Positions 9,467 to 18,591 of a stretch of DNA of 64,000 bases are shown piece by piece. The DNA comes from Vondammii sp040505895 (lineage in GTDB: Bacteria > Pseudomonadota > Gammaproteobacteria > Chromatiales > Chromatiaceae). A program made the translations under genes and the position numbers. Position 1 is the first letter of the stretch, and every line of letters begins with the position of its first letter. The notes under the pieces are model-generated. The model was not told where the DNA came from, ran no database searches, and worked only from the letters and a program-made list of their open reading frames with translations. The DNA lies in assembly GCA_040505895.1 (NCBI GenBank), contig JBEVXU010000004.1:114848-178847 (forward strand), given 5' to 3'.

Positions 9467-9943
9467 TCAGGCCACAGCAGCATCTGCACCCTCTTCAGCA
9501 GCAACTTTCTCAGTCTCTTTGATGCAGCCACCCGTCTTCAGGCCTCCACGCTCAACCAGCTCAGCAAGGGTGATACCCTGTAGAAACTTGTAGATCTCAT
9601 TACTCAGATCATCCCAGAGATTGTGTGTCAGACAACGTTTTCCATCCTGGCAATCACGATTTCCGCCACAACGGGTGAACTCTACCCACTCATCCACGGC
9701 ACAGATAATATCTGCTATAGAGATCTCATCAGAAGGCCGCCCCAGATAGTAACCACCACCGGGCCCACGCACACCCTTGACCAGTTGTTTGCCTCGCAGG
9801 CAGGCAAAAAGCTGCTCCAGATAGGAGAGAGAGATACCCTGTGTCTCAGAAATCTCCGCCAGGGTTACTGGCCCCTCACCACCGTGAAGGCTCAAATCCA
9901 ACATTGCTGTAACCGCATAGCGGCCTTTGGTCGATAGTCTCAT
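9467..9943 (-). CDS. iscR: IscR, [2Fe-2S]-sensing Rrf2-family repressor
   Basis: Transcription factor whose [2Fe-2S] state reports Fe-S cluster demand. The 158 residues have an N-terminal winged helix (MRLSTKGRYAVTAMLDL) and the cluster ligands exactly as in E. coli IscR: Cys92, Cys98, Cys104 and His107 (RCGGNRDCQDGKRCLTH). A longer Ala/Glu-rich tail follows, with an extra Cys in KTGGCIKE. iscS, iscU and other isc genes are not downstream here; the next gene is a convergent kinase. iscR is therefore either uncoupled from the isc operon or a second IscR-like copy. The perfect palindrome just upstream predicts autoregulation. Confidence 0.93.
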   Translation of the reverse strand: MRLSTKGRYAVTAMLDLSLHGGEGPVTLAEISETQGISLSYLEQLFACLRGKQLVKGVRGPGGGYYLGRPSDEISIADIICAVDEWVEFTRCGGNRDCQDGKRCLTHNLWDDLSNEIYKFLQGITLAELVERGGLKTGGCIKETEKVAAEEGADAAVA

Positions 9944-9967
9944 GTTAATGCTCTCAGTTAGCGGTAA

Positions 9968-9990
9968 TTACCAAGTTATTTACTTGGTAA
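9968..9990 (-). promoter_or_regulatory. Likely IscR autoregulatory operator
   Basis: Perfect 9-bp inverted repeat TTACCAAGT / ACTTGGTAA separated by TATTT, 24 bp upstream of the iscR ATG. Dyads with CCAAGT/ACTTGG-like halves and an A/T centre resemble IscR type 1 sites, where [2Fe-2S]-IscR represses its own promoter. No separate -35/-10 can be assigned with certainty. Confidence 0.7.
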
Positions 9991-10208
9991 TAAAATTAGC
10001 ATTTACCCACACAAATTGTCAAGTTATATTTGAATGATTCCAAAACACAGCCGAATATAACGCCCTAACCATGCAATCGCGACAGCACAGGGAGCAGAAA
10101 ACCTGTTCTTATTCGGCATCGGCGAAAACGCTGGGCTATAAAATCCGAACTTCCCTATAAAACCACTCAAATACTGAGTTTAGCTGAAGATAAACTATCT
10201 ACCAGGAA

Positions 10209-10991
10209 CTATTTGGACCGGAGTTGAATCATACCGTCATGGATTTCACTTCGCCTTGATATATCCTTAGCGGCATATTTGAAGTAAGTACGGAGCGCAC
10301 TCTTCATGTGGCGTGTCACCTGTTTCACCGGTATCTGCTTTAACACTGAGAAAATGGCCAGGGCATAGGTGATGTCGTATTGGGAGAGCGAGCCCGTACG
10401 CCCATTTTCACCACCTCCACAACCTCCACAACCACCACGCTGGAAAGTGAGTGCAGTATTGGTGAACATCAGCCCAAAACCCATGAAAACAGCCAAAACT
10501 TCAGTGGCTTGAGGCCAGTTTTCCCGGCCGCCAGGTGGCGGCTCATTATTCATTGAAGCTAGATATTGCGCCAAAGTGTGGGCAAATGAGGCGATCAGCG
10601 CTTCGGGATTGCCTACCTGATCAGGGTTGTAGGGAACAACGAGAGCCTCTCTCTCTTCAACACCCTCAACGACCACCCCTTTTACAGCTCTTTTGAATGC
10701 GGGATTAGAAAGTCGTAGGGGAACCTCAAGTTGACAACTGCGTTGATCGACCAGCACTGTGGGCCAATGAGCCACCCCGGCATATTGCTTGACCTGACCG
10801 AGGATCAGGCTTGCCATACCGTGGATGCTGTTCTCCTTTCCAGGGAAGAACTCATTTGAAGGAACAACCAGAAAGGTGTTGTGATGGAAGATATCTGCAT
10901 CAAAATTACCTAAACACCAATTGAAGCAGTCACACAGCCACTGCACAGAAGGGTCGTCAAGAACCTCACTTTTCTTCAAAAAGTCAAACAA
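10209..10991 (-). CDS. Unrecognised 260-aa soluble protein with a CGGCGG motif
   Basis: I do not recognise this family. The protein appears cytoplasmic, with no signal peptide or clear membrane helix. Notable points are a Cys-rich start (WLCDCFNWC), a central Gly/Cys loop (RGGCGGCGGGENG) that could hold a metal or disulfide, and a basic helical C-terminus (residues about 215-260). It lies 95 bp downstream of another unknown gene in the same direction and may be co-transcribed with it, between iscR and the sucrose cluster. Function unknown. Confidence 0.75.
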   Translation of the reverse strand: MFDFLKKSEVLDDPSVQWLCDCFNWCLGNFDADIFHHNTFLVVPSNEFFPGKENSIHGMASLILGQVKQYAGVAHWPTVLVDQRSCQLEVPLRLSNPAFKRAVKGVVVEGVEEREALVVPYNPDQVGNPEALIASFAHTLAQYLASMNNEPPPGGRENWPQATEVLAVFMGFGLMFTNTALTFQRGGCGGCGGGENGRTGSLSQYDITYALAIFSVLKQIPVKQVTRHMKSALRTYFKYAAKDISRRSEIHDGMIQLRSK

Positions 10992-11086
10992 GCTGTCTCT
11001 CTCCGCCCGACACTACCAGTAATGCCCACAGATTATTGTCGGTGCGTATCCAAAACCTGTTTCAACACCCTTCTGAGCAGGGCAAC

Positions 11087-12283
11087 TCATTCATCACCCC
11101 AGTACTGGGTGGCAATGGGATCACCAAGATCCGCGTCCACCAAACGCTTCCTTACCTCCAGCAGCTTCTCTATCAGTTCCGGTTCTCTCTTCTCATAGGC
11201 CTCGACATCGGGCACACGCTTTACCACTACACCCAGTAACTCGGTAATAGCATTGCCGATAGAGTTCTGACTGATGGTAACAATCAGCTTGCCCTCATCA
11301 TTACGATAGATCAGTTGTTTGAAAGCAGGTTGCCAACGGATAGCATTAGCATACTTTGCATCGGCAATCCCAAGATCTCTGACCTTTTTTGCGGCTGCCA
11401 TAAAATGGTTATTAAACAGTAGTTCACTCTCGACCTGATCTGGAAAGTAAGCATTTTTTGGAACGGGTGCATTGCGGGTGGAGACCTGGGTAAAAAAGGT
11501 CCTGTAGAAGTCGATGAAGCCTTTCAGTATTTCATCATACTCACGCCAGAAGCGGATATCCCCAAGCGCATCAACCCCCCCTTGCACCTCCCAACTGGGC
11601 AGCCCCTGAGGATAGCCGGTCAACTCTATTCGCGAAGAGCCACGACTTGCAGGCGTTAATATCTGTAGATCCAGAAGATCAAAAAAGCGTCTATAAACCT
11701 CACCCATATAGGACTGAAACAGGCTGTGCTGACCACCATCCGTCAGATTGGGGTTGCCGGTATCCGCCAGATCGGCCTCTCTTAGAAGCGCTTTGTCGAA
11801 TACTATGAAGTGGTTATGCAGCATACGGATACTCGGCACACCGGGAGAGGTGAGCGGCCAGGTGGCATCCAGACTCGCCTCACCCGCCAATACCAGGGCA
11901 GTATCCGGATCCGGATACTGCTCCAGCATGTACTCGATGATGATCTGATTCATCCTATTCCAGACACTTTTAACATTTTCAGGTACTTGAGTGCGACGTA
12001 CCGGGCGGCCGAGCGGATCTAGAATACACTTCGAGGTGTTGTAGATAATCGAAGTATCGAATTCGTTGCTATGACCCAGCGCCTTGCGATAAAGCAACAG
12101 GTTCTCAGGATTCTTCAACAGACCATTGTTATGCATCAGGTCATTGAGGTTTTCAGTGCTATTGAAGAATTCGTTGGGCATCATTCCCTCGGGTACATCG
12201 AGGGGAATAGGTCGAAAAGGGGTGATAATCTCTCTTGGTCCATACTGCATTGGGCTACACCTTGGGATAGTGTCTATATCCAC
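11087..12283 (-). CDS. Unrecognised 398-aa conserved-looking protein
   Basis: Soluble protein with no signal peptide or membrane segment and even codon use, so likely a real gene. An LHNHFIVFDK stretch at about residue 160 recalls the His-rich motifs of HIT/adenylyltransferase folds, but one motif is not enough to assign a family. The N-terminus is Pro-rich and the C-terminal third is charged and helical. It is divergent from the sucrose-phosphate synthase gene across a 346-bp gap and precedes the CGGCGG protein on the same strand. Function unknown. Confidence 0.78.
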   Translation of the reverse strand: MDIDTIPRCSPMQYGPREIITPFRPIPLDVPEGMMPNEFFNSTENLNDLMHNNGLLKNPENLLLYRKALGHSNEFDTSIIYNTSKCILDPLGRPVRRTQVPENVKSVWNRMNQIIIEYMLEQYPDPDTALVLAGEASLDATWPLTSPGVPSIRMLHNHFIVFDKALLREADLADTGNPNLTDGGQHSLFQSYMGEVYRRFFDLLDLQILTPASRGSSRIELTGYPQGLPSWEVQGGVDALGDIRFWREYDEILKGFIDFYRTFFTQVSTRNAPVPKNAYFPDQVESELLFNNHFMAAAKKVRDLGIADAKYANAIRWQPAFKQLIYRNDEGKLIVTISQNSIGNAITELLGVVVKRVPDVEAYEKREPELIEKLLEVRKRLVDADLGDPIATQYWGDE

Positions 12284-12495
12284 ATAGAAAACTGAAATGT
12301 AACAACGCAGCAGAGCATCCTGAGATACGTTAAATAGTCACGTCGAAACAACGGCATCAATCCTGGCGGAAAATAGTAGAGAAAAGTGGGAAAGATGCAA
12401 GCCTAGTCCTCTTGCAACAAGGTTTTGGCTGAGCCCCGTCACTTTTTTACTAACCAAAACCACTGCCAGTCTGGCACACCTTGGAAATCTTTAAA
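12284..12495. other. Intergenic, no gene seen
   Basis: Gap between the divergent unknown gene and sps. I see no coding region or strong hairpin. Promoters for both genes probably lie here and in the adjoining repeat, but no convincing -35/-10 pair stands out. Confidence 0.4.
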
Positions 12496-12581
12496 TAATT
12501 CTGGATGAATTGAGCTGTGCTCGGAATGTCCAACATCAAGGCGCAGATCATAGCTGATGACAGGTATATAGATAAGATTTC
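12496..12581. repeat. Diverged partial copy of a dispersed MITE-like repeat
   Basis: Shares words with the elements at 37302-37504 and 52197-52362: AATTCTGGAT, GTGCTCGGAATG, CAAGGCGCAGATC and AAGATTT in the same order. The terminal inverted repeats seen in the other copies are not preserved. It ends about 50 bp before the sps start and may influence its promoter. Confidence 0.55.
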
Positions 12582-12629
12582 ATTAATCCCTGCGCCTGTA
12601 TAAAGCTATATTTCGTGTAAACTCTACTC

Positions 12630-14783
12630 ATGGACGATAAGAATAGCCCTATGTACCTGATGTTGATCAGCATTCATGGTTTGATACGGGGACAAGACCT
12701 GGAACTGGGTCGGGATGCGGATACGGGGGGGCAGACCAAATATGTGGTAGACCTCCTCCGTGCCTTGGCGGAGCGGGATGATGTGGCCCAGGTGGACCTG
12801 GTCACTCGTCGCGTAGTCGATCCTGATATCAGCACCGACTATGCCCAACCGCTGGAAGTACTCTCTGATAAGGCACGCATCATCCGTATTGATGCGGGAC
12901 CTGACGGCTATCTGGCCAAGGAGAGCCTGTGGGATCATCTCGACAGCTTTATGGACAACCTGCTCAGCTGGCTTAACGGCCAGAAGCGCATGCCGGACTT
13001 GGTACACAGTCACTATGCAGATGCCGGTTACGTCGGCGTCAGGCTCTCCAATCTAGTGGGTATTCCTCTGGTCCACACGGGCCACTCACTCGGTCGTGAC
13101 AAGCGACTGCGACTGTTGGCGAAGGGAGTTGATCGAGAGGAGATCAACCAACGCTATAATATGGACCGCAGGGTGGATGCCGAGGAGGAGATGCTGGCCA
13201 ACGCCGACTTGGTAATCACCAGCACCCATAACGAGATAGAGGAGCAGTATGCACTCTACAACTACTATCAGCCCGACTGCATGGTAGTGATCCCCCCAGG
13301 CACCGATCTCAGCCAATTCCATCCGCCCGGACCGGCAGACTCGGAGCCTGAATTTTCCCAAACCATCGCCCGTTTTCTGGAAGAACCGCGTAAACCCATG
13401 GTGCTGGCGCTCTCGCGCCCAGATGAACGTAAAAATATCCTGACACTAATCGAGGCCTACGGTGAATCTCAAGCACTACAGGAGCGGGCCAATCTGGTCA
13501 TCGTAGCCGGCACCCGTGATGATATTCGGGAGATGGATTCTGGAGCACAGGCCGTCCTCAAAGATATTCTTCTGCTAATCGATCTCTACGACCTCTATGG
13601 CAAAGTGGCGATCCCAAAGCGGCACCGATCAGAGGAGGTGGAGGAGATCTACCGCCTGGCGGCTAACTCCCGTGGAGTCTTTGTCAACCCGGCACTTACT
13701 GAACCCTTTGGGCTGACTCTACTGGAAGCGGCTGCATCCGGCCTGCCTCTGGTTGCCACTGAGAATGGTGGACCGGTGGATATCATAGGTAACTGCAACA
13801 ACGGCTTACTCATCGACCCGCTGGATAAAACCGCCATGGCTGAGGCTCTGTTGACTATCCTGTGCGACCTTGAATGCTGGCAGCGTTTCTCTCTGAATGG
13901 CATGGAAAAGGTCCGTGAGCACTACTCCTGGCAAGCCCATGCTGAATCCTATATGTCACGGATCAAGCTGCTGCCTCAGGGGTACAAACCGATTCCCAAA
14001 GCGCAGCCAACAAAACGTCCTATGCGCTATCGTGATCGTGCCATCTTCACCGACCTGGATCAAAACCTGCTCGGTAGCGAAGAGGGGCTACAGCAGTTCA
14101 ATAGATTAGTAAAAGACAACCGAAAATGCGGCACCTTCGGTATCGCTACAGGTCGTCGCCTCGATTCAGCTCTCAGCATATTGAAGAAACATGGCATCCC
14201 CAGACCCGATGTATTGATCACCAGCCTTGGCACCCAGATCCATTATGGACAGAAACTCACCGCTGACGACTTCTGGCGAGAGCACATCGACCACCTGTGG
14301 AAACCCCAGTCTGTGCAGCGTTTGCTAAAGGAGCTGCCAGGCCTGAAACCCCAACAAAAAATAGAGCAGAGCCGTTTTAAGATCGCCTATCATTATGACG
14401 AGTCCGAAGCACCTTCGGTGGAAGAGCTCAACGACCTACTACACCAGCGGGATCTGACCTGTAACGTAATCCATGCCTTTGGACAGTATCTGGATATCGT
14501 GCCGGTACGCGCCTCCAAGGGCCAGGCCCTACGCTATGTGGCACAACGTTGGGGAATTCCATTGGAAAACATCCTGGTTGCAGGCGGTTCCGGGGCCGAT
14601 GAGGATATGATGCGCGGCAACACCATGGCTGTGGTGGTGGCCAATCGCCATCACGAGGAGCTATCGCAACTGGTAGAAGAGGAGCGAATTTACTTCGCTG
14701 ATCAGGCCCATGCTTTGGGAATTATCGAGGCCATACAACACTATGATTTCTTCAAAAGCTGCGAGATGCCGGTAGAGGAGTGA
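12630..14783 (+). CDS. sps: Sucrose-phosphate synthase (GT4 plus HAD-like C-terminal domain)
   Basis: Transfers glucose from UDP- or ADP-glucose to fructose 6-phosphate, giving sucrose 6-phosphate. The 717 residues comprise a GT4 glycosyltransferase (about 1-460) with ISIHGLIRG and DTGGQTKYV near the N-terminus, GHSLGRDK, and the acceptor/donor motif EPFGLTLLEAAASG. A C-terminal HAD domain (about 465-700) begins TDLDQNLLG. That domain keeps both aspartates of DxDx(T/V) but has Asn where an active phosphatase has Thr, so it may be inactive, as in several bacterial enzymes. First gene of sps-spp-frk-ams, the order described for halotolerant methanotrophs. Confidence 0.93.
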   Translation: MDDKNSPMYLMLISIHGLIRGQDLELGRDADTGGQTKYVVDLLRALAERDDVAQVDLVTRRVVDPDISTDYAQPLEVLSDKARIIRIDAGPDGYLAKESLWDHLDSFMDNLLSWLNGQKRMPDLVHSHYADAGYVGVRLSNLVGIPLVHTGHSLGRDKRLRLLAKGVDREEINQRYNMDRRVDAEEEMLANADLVITSTHNEIEEQYALYNYYQPDCMVVIPPGTDLSQFHPPGPADSEPEFSQTIARFLEEPRKPMVLALSRPDERKNILTLIEAYGESQALQERANLVIVAGTRDDIREMDSGAQAVLKDILLLIDLYDLYGKVAIPKRHRSEEVEEIYRLAANSRGVFVNPALTEPFGLTLLEAAASGLPLVATENGGPVDIIGNCNNGLLIDPLDKTAMAEALLTILCDLECWQRFSLNGMEKVREHYSWQAHAESYMSRIKLLPQGYKPIPKAQPTKRPMRYRDRAIFTDLDQNLLGSEEGLQQFNRLVKDNRKCGTFGIATGRRLDSALSILKKHGIPRPDVLITSLGTQIHYGQKLTADDFWREHIDHLWKPQSVQRLLKELPGLKPQQKIEQSRFKIAYHYDESEAPSVEELNDLLHQRDLTCNVIHAFGQYLDIVPVRASKGQALRYVAQRWGIPLENILVAGGSGADEDMMRGNTMAVVVANRHHEELSQLVEEERIYFADQAHALGIIEAIQHYDFFKSCEMPVEE

Positions 14784-15634
14784 TGGAACGATTGCTCGTC
14801 TGCACTGATCTCGACCGTACTCTGATTCCCAATGGAGTGCAGTCGGAATCACCCCATGCCCGGCAGCACTTCTGCACTCTTATTTCGAGGCCTGAAGTGA
14901 GCCTGGCTTATGTCAGCGGCCGGCATCGTGAGCTGGTGCAGCAGGCCATTGCCCTCTATGAACTGCCACTGCCTGACTTCGTCATCGGTGACGTGGGCAC
15001 CACCCTCTACCGCGTAAAGAACGCCGAGCAGTGGTACCCCAGCACCGAGTGGCAGCAAGAAATAGGTCTGGACTGGAGCGGCAGCTCGCATCAGGAGCTA
15101 AAACAGCTATTCATCGACCTCAGCGATCTGCGACCTCAAGAGCCATCCAAGCAGAACCGCTACAAGCTCAGCTATTACCTACCCTTACAGGCTGATCACC
15201 ATCAGTTGCTACTCAAGATGCAGAGTCGCCTGGAGCATATTGGTGTACGCGCCAACCTGATTTGGAGCCTGGATGAGCCTGCCGGCATAGGCCTGCTGGA
15301 TGTCCTGCCTGCCCGAGCTTCCAAACTACATGCTATAGAGTTTCTCATGGGGCAGGAGGGCTTCAGTCAGCAGGAAATGGTATTTGCCGGTGACAGTGGC
15401 AACGACATGGAGGTGCTGGTCAGCAACCTGCCCGCAGTGCTGGTGGCGAACAGTCCACAAGATATCCAGACACAGGCACGACAAGGAGCAGAGCGCAATG
15501 GCAACCTACAGCAACTCTACCTGGCGAATGGAAATGGTCTCGGTATGAACGGTAACTATGCCGCCGGTATCCTTGAGGGTATTGCCCATTTCCACCCATC
15601 TGTAATGAGCTGGTTTTCGGAGAATTATCTGTGA
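14783..15634 (+). CDS. spp: Sucrose-6-phosphate phosphatase (HAD-IIB)
   Basis: Hydrolyses sucrose 6-phosphate to sucrose. It begins CTDLDRTLIPNG, an intact DxDxT motif with Asp9 and Asp11. Later come the Lys-containing region (SKQNRYKLSYY) and the metal-binding motif FAGDSGNDMEVL. About 283 residues, normal for SPP. Start options are GTG at 14780 and ATG at 14783. The ATG gives a TGATG overlap with the sps stop and is preferred, implying translational coupling. Its 3' end overlaps the fructokinase start by four bases. Confidence 0.92.
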   Translation: MERLLVCTDLDRTLIPNGVQSESPHARQHFCTLISRPEVSLAYVSGRHRELVQQAIALYELPLPDFVIGDVGTTLYRVKNAEQWYPSTEWQQEIGLDWSGSSHQELKQLFIDLSDLRPQEPSKQNRYKLSYYLPLQADHHQLLLKMQSRLEHIGVRANLIWSLDEPAGIGLLDVLPARASKLHAIEFLMGQEGFSQQEMVFAGDSGNDMEVLVSNLPAVLVANSPQDIQTQARQGAERNGNLQQLYLANGNGLGMNGNYAAGILEGIAHFHPSVMSWFSENYL

Positions 15635-16512
15635 AACACCACTCCATCTGTGTATTTGGCGAGGTGCTTTTCGATATATTCCCCGGTGGCGAGCGGGTAC
15701 TGGGCGGTGCGCCTTTCAATGTCGCCTGGCACCTACAGGCCTTTGCCGCCGCTCCCCTGTTCATCAGCAGAGTCGGCGATGATCCCATGGGTCATGAGAT
15801 ACACCAGACGATGCTTAGCTGGGGTATGTCCACCGAGGGTCTACAGTTTGATCCCATCCATCCCACCGGTGAGGTAGATATCACCCTGACGGCCGGCGAA
15901 CCCAGTTACGAAATTTTGCCCGACCGTGCATACGATTACATTCATGGTGAAGCAGTTCCACCCGTTACGCCACAACTGCTCTATCACGGCAGCCTGGCGT
16001 TACGTAATAGAGAGTCCCTGCAGGCGTTATCAGTCTTGCAGACGACCGATGAGTGCAGTGTATTTCTGGACGTCAATCTACGCCCCCCATGGTGGCAACG
16101 AAAGGAGGTACTGGAGATGTTAACCCATGCTCACTGGGTCAAGCTTAATGAGCATGAACTGACACAGCTGGCCGGTGAGAAGGGAGGGATTGAGGAACGC
16201 GCCCGTCAGTTTAGGCAAGAGTATGCTCTTGAAGGGCTGGTGGTCACCCGTGGTGACAAAGGTGCCTTTGCCATGGACGGAGGTGAGCAGTTTGCAGCCA
16301 TTACACCCTCTCCAGCAGTGGAAGTCATAGATACGGTCGGTGCAGGAGATGCCTTCACCTCGGTCCTGATTTTGGGACTTCACCATGGCTGGCCGCTACA
16401 ACAGACGCTGGAACGGGCACAGAAGTTCGCCTCGCAACTGGTAGGCAGACGAGGAGCCACCGTGGATGATCCTGAGTTTTACCGGATGTTTGCGGAACAG
16501 TGGGCACTATGA
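15631..16512 (+). CDS. Fructokinase (PfkB-family sugar kinase)
   Basis: Phosphorylates fructose with ATP, recovering the fructose released by amylosucrase. 293 residues. The N-terminal PfkB signature is GGAPFNVAWHLQAFA; the C-terminal signature and catalytic base lie in DTVGAGDAFTSVL. The start codon is GTG inside the GTGA overlap with spp, so it is translationally coupled. The context within the sucrose cluster assigns fructose over other sugars; the sequence alone would not. In methanotroph clusters the corresponding gene is called fruK or frk. Confidence 0.9.
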   Translation: MKHHSICVFGEVLFDIFPGGERVLGGAPFNVAWHLQAFAAAPLFISRVGDDPMGHEIHQTMLSWGMSTEGLQFDPIHPTGEVDITLTAGEPSYEILPDRAYDYIHGEAVPPVTPQLLYHGSLALRNRESLQALSVLQTTDECSVFLDVNLRPPWWQRKEVLEMLTHAHWVKLNEHELTQLAGEKGGIEERARQFRQEYALEGLVVTRGDKGAFAMDGGEQFAAITPSPAVEVIDTVGAGDAFTSVLILGLHHGWPLQQTLERAQKFASQLVGRRGATVDDPEFYRMFAEQWAL

Positions 16513-16580
16513 CTCTAGAATCCTTGTGAGTTGTTCTATTCCGTATAGCAACGACCGTTTTAAAAAGAAGAAGATAAGCC

Positions 16581-18554
16581 ATGTATGAACAGGTCTCTCA
16601 CTCGCTGCTGAATGAAATACTTGATGCACTCAAGCAGGATATCCGTAAACAGGATCTGCGCCATTTCTATACCCGACTTGGCGCCAACTTCTATGCTATC
16701 CATACACTCTTCTTCCAGCTCTATGGAGAGCGGGAAGATTTCAAACAGAAGATGATCCGCCTGGTCGAGATGATGGCCCGCCGCTATATCGAGCGATCCA
16801 ATGAATTGGAACAGCTGGATATTGAGCGGGAACAGGACCACAACTGGTTTCTTAGCCAGCAGTGGGTGGGGATGGCGCTCTATGCAGATGGCTTTGCCGG
16901 GGATCTGCCGGGGTTAAAAGCACGGGTCCCCTACCTGCAGGAGTTGGGCGTCAATATGATTCACGTGATGCCTATCATGGTCTGCCCCGAGGGCAAGAGT
17001 GATGGCGGTTACGCGGTCAGTGACTTCCGCAATATTGACCCGCGTATGGGCAAGATGAAGGATGTACGTAAGCTGGCTGAGTCCCTACGCCATCGCAAGA
17101 TGCTGCTCACTATGGACGTCGTAGTAAACCACACGTCTGATGAACACGAATGGGCAAAGAAGGCGAAGGCAAATAAGCTCAAGTATCAGAACTATTACTA
17201 TATATTCAAAGATCGCAACGTCCCTGAGATGTTCGAGGAGACCATGCCCGAGATCTTTCCCGAAACCTCACCCGGTAACTTCACCTGGGATAAGGAGATG
17301 GAGCGATGGGTAATGACCGTATTCAACAGCAATCAGTGGGACCTCAACTACAGTAATCCCACCGTCTTCATTGAGATGGTTGATGTGCTCCTCTTCTGGG
17401 CCAATCAGGGAGCGGATATCCTACGGCTTGATGCGGTCGCTTTTCTGTGGAAGAAGATCGGTACCAGTTGCCAGAATGAGCGTGAGGCACACCTGATTTT
17501 GCAACTGATGAAGGATTGCTGCCAGGTAACTGCCCCTGGGGTGCTGTTCATTGCCGAAGCCATCGTAGCACCGCTGGAACTGATCAAATATTTTGGTGAG
17601 GATGCCATCATCGCCAAAGAGTGTGAGATTGCCTATAACGCCACCTACATGGCCCTGTTATGGGATGCGGTGGCCACCCGCAACGCCAAACTATTGAATC
17701 AGGGGGTACGCAGCCTACCCACCAAACTCGACCGCGCCACCTGGCTCAACTATGTACGCTGCCACGATGATATCGGCCTAGGATTCGACGATGCAGATAT
17801 CAAACGATGTGATTATGAGCCAAAGGCTCATCGTCAGTTTCTGCTGGAGTATTTCACCGGGCAATACTTGGACTCTGAGGCACGGGGTCTGCCCTTTGGC
17901 CGCAATGAAAAGACTGGTGATGCCCGCATCTCCGGCTCCCTGGCCTCCCTGGTGGGGCTACAGTCGGCCATAGAGAACGAGGATAGTGATGCGGTTGATC
18001 GCTCGGTCAAGCTTATCCTGCTGATGCACAGCATGATTCTCTCCTTTGGCGGCATCCCCCTGCTCTATTACGGTGATGAGACCGGTACGCTGAACGACTG
18101 CAGTTACCGTGACGATGAGTCCAAGGCCGGTGATAACCGCTGGATGCACCGTCCCCGCATCGACTGGGAGAAGGCAGAACTGCGTAAACAGCACGGCTCT
18201 GTGGAGCAGAGAATCTTTGATGGTTTAAAGAAGATGATTGCCGTACGCAAGGTCACCCCGGCCTTCTCCGACTTCAACAATCGTGAACTGCTTGATGTCG
18301 GTAATGAACATCTCTTCGTCTTTCTCCGCACCCACCCGGAGACCGCCTGTGAGTCGGTATTGGTGGTGGCTAACTTTGATGCCACACCCCAATATCTGAA
18401 CCTGGGAGATCTGGGAAATCGGGGCGCATTTCAGCACGGTCAGTTGCAGGATATCTGTTCAGGTGAGTCACCCTCCCTGTTCAAGGACCAGTTGGTGATC
18501 CCCCCCTATCGTTTCTACTGGCTCACTGATCAACGCCCCGGTACTCTGTTATAA
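16581..18554 (+). CDS. ams: Amylosucrase (GH13_4)
   Basis: Transfers glucose from sucrose to growing alpha-1,4-glucan and releases fructose. 657 residues. A helical N-terminal domain (1-90) is followed by the TIM barrel with GH13 motifs: DVVVNHTSDEHEWA, nucleophile Asp in DILRLDAVAF, acid/base Glu in LFIAEAIV and transition-state Asp in VRCHDDIGLG. A C-terminal beta domain follows. The helical start and the region after the nucleophile fit amylosucrase better than sucrose hydrolase or trehalose synthase. Starts 68 bp after frk and converges with glgP. Confidence 0.9.
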   Translation: MYEQVSHSLLNEILDALKQDIRKQDLRHFYTRLGANFYAIHTLFFQLYGEREDFKQKMIRLVEMMARRYIERSNELEQLDIEREQDHNWFLSQQWVGMALYADGFAGDLPGLKARVPYLQELGVNMIHVMPIMVCPEGKSDGGYAVSDFRNIDPRMGKMKDVRKLAESLRHRKMLLTMDVVVNHTSDEHEWAKKAKANKLKYQNYYYIFKDRNVPEMFEETMPEIFPETSPGNFTWDKEMERWVMTVFNSNQWDLNYSNPTVFIEMVDVLLFWANQGADILRLDAVAFLWKKIGTSCQNEREAHLILQLMKDCCQVTAPGVLFIAEAIVAPLELIKYFGEDAIIAKECEIAYNATYMALLWDAVATRNAKLLNQGVRSLPTKLDRATWLNYVRCHDDIGLGFDDADIKRCDYEPKAHRQFLLEYFTGQYLDSEARGLPFGRNEKTGDARISGSLASLVGLQSAIENEDSDAVDRSVKLILLMHSMILSFGGIPLLYYGDETGTLNDCSYRDDESKAGDNRWMHRPRIDWEKAELRKQHGSVEQRIFDGLKKMIAVRKVTPAFSDFNNRELLDVGNEHLFVFLRTHPETACESVLVVANFDATPQYLNLGDLGNRGAFQHGQLQDICSGESPSLFKDQLVIPPYRFYWLTDQRPGTLL

Positions 18555-18591
18555 CAGAGCACACCGGGGTATTGAGTCGAACGGCACCGAC

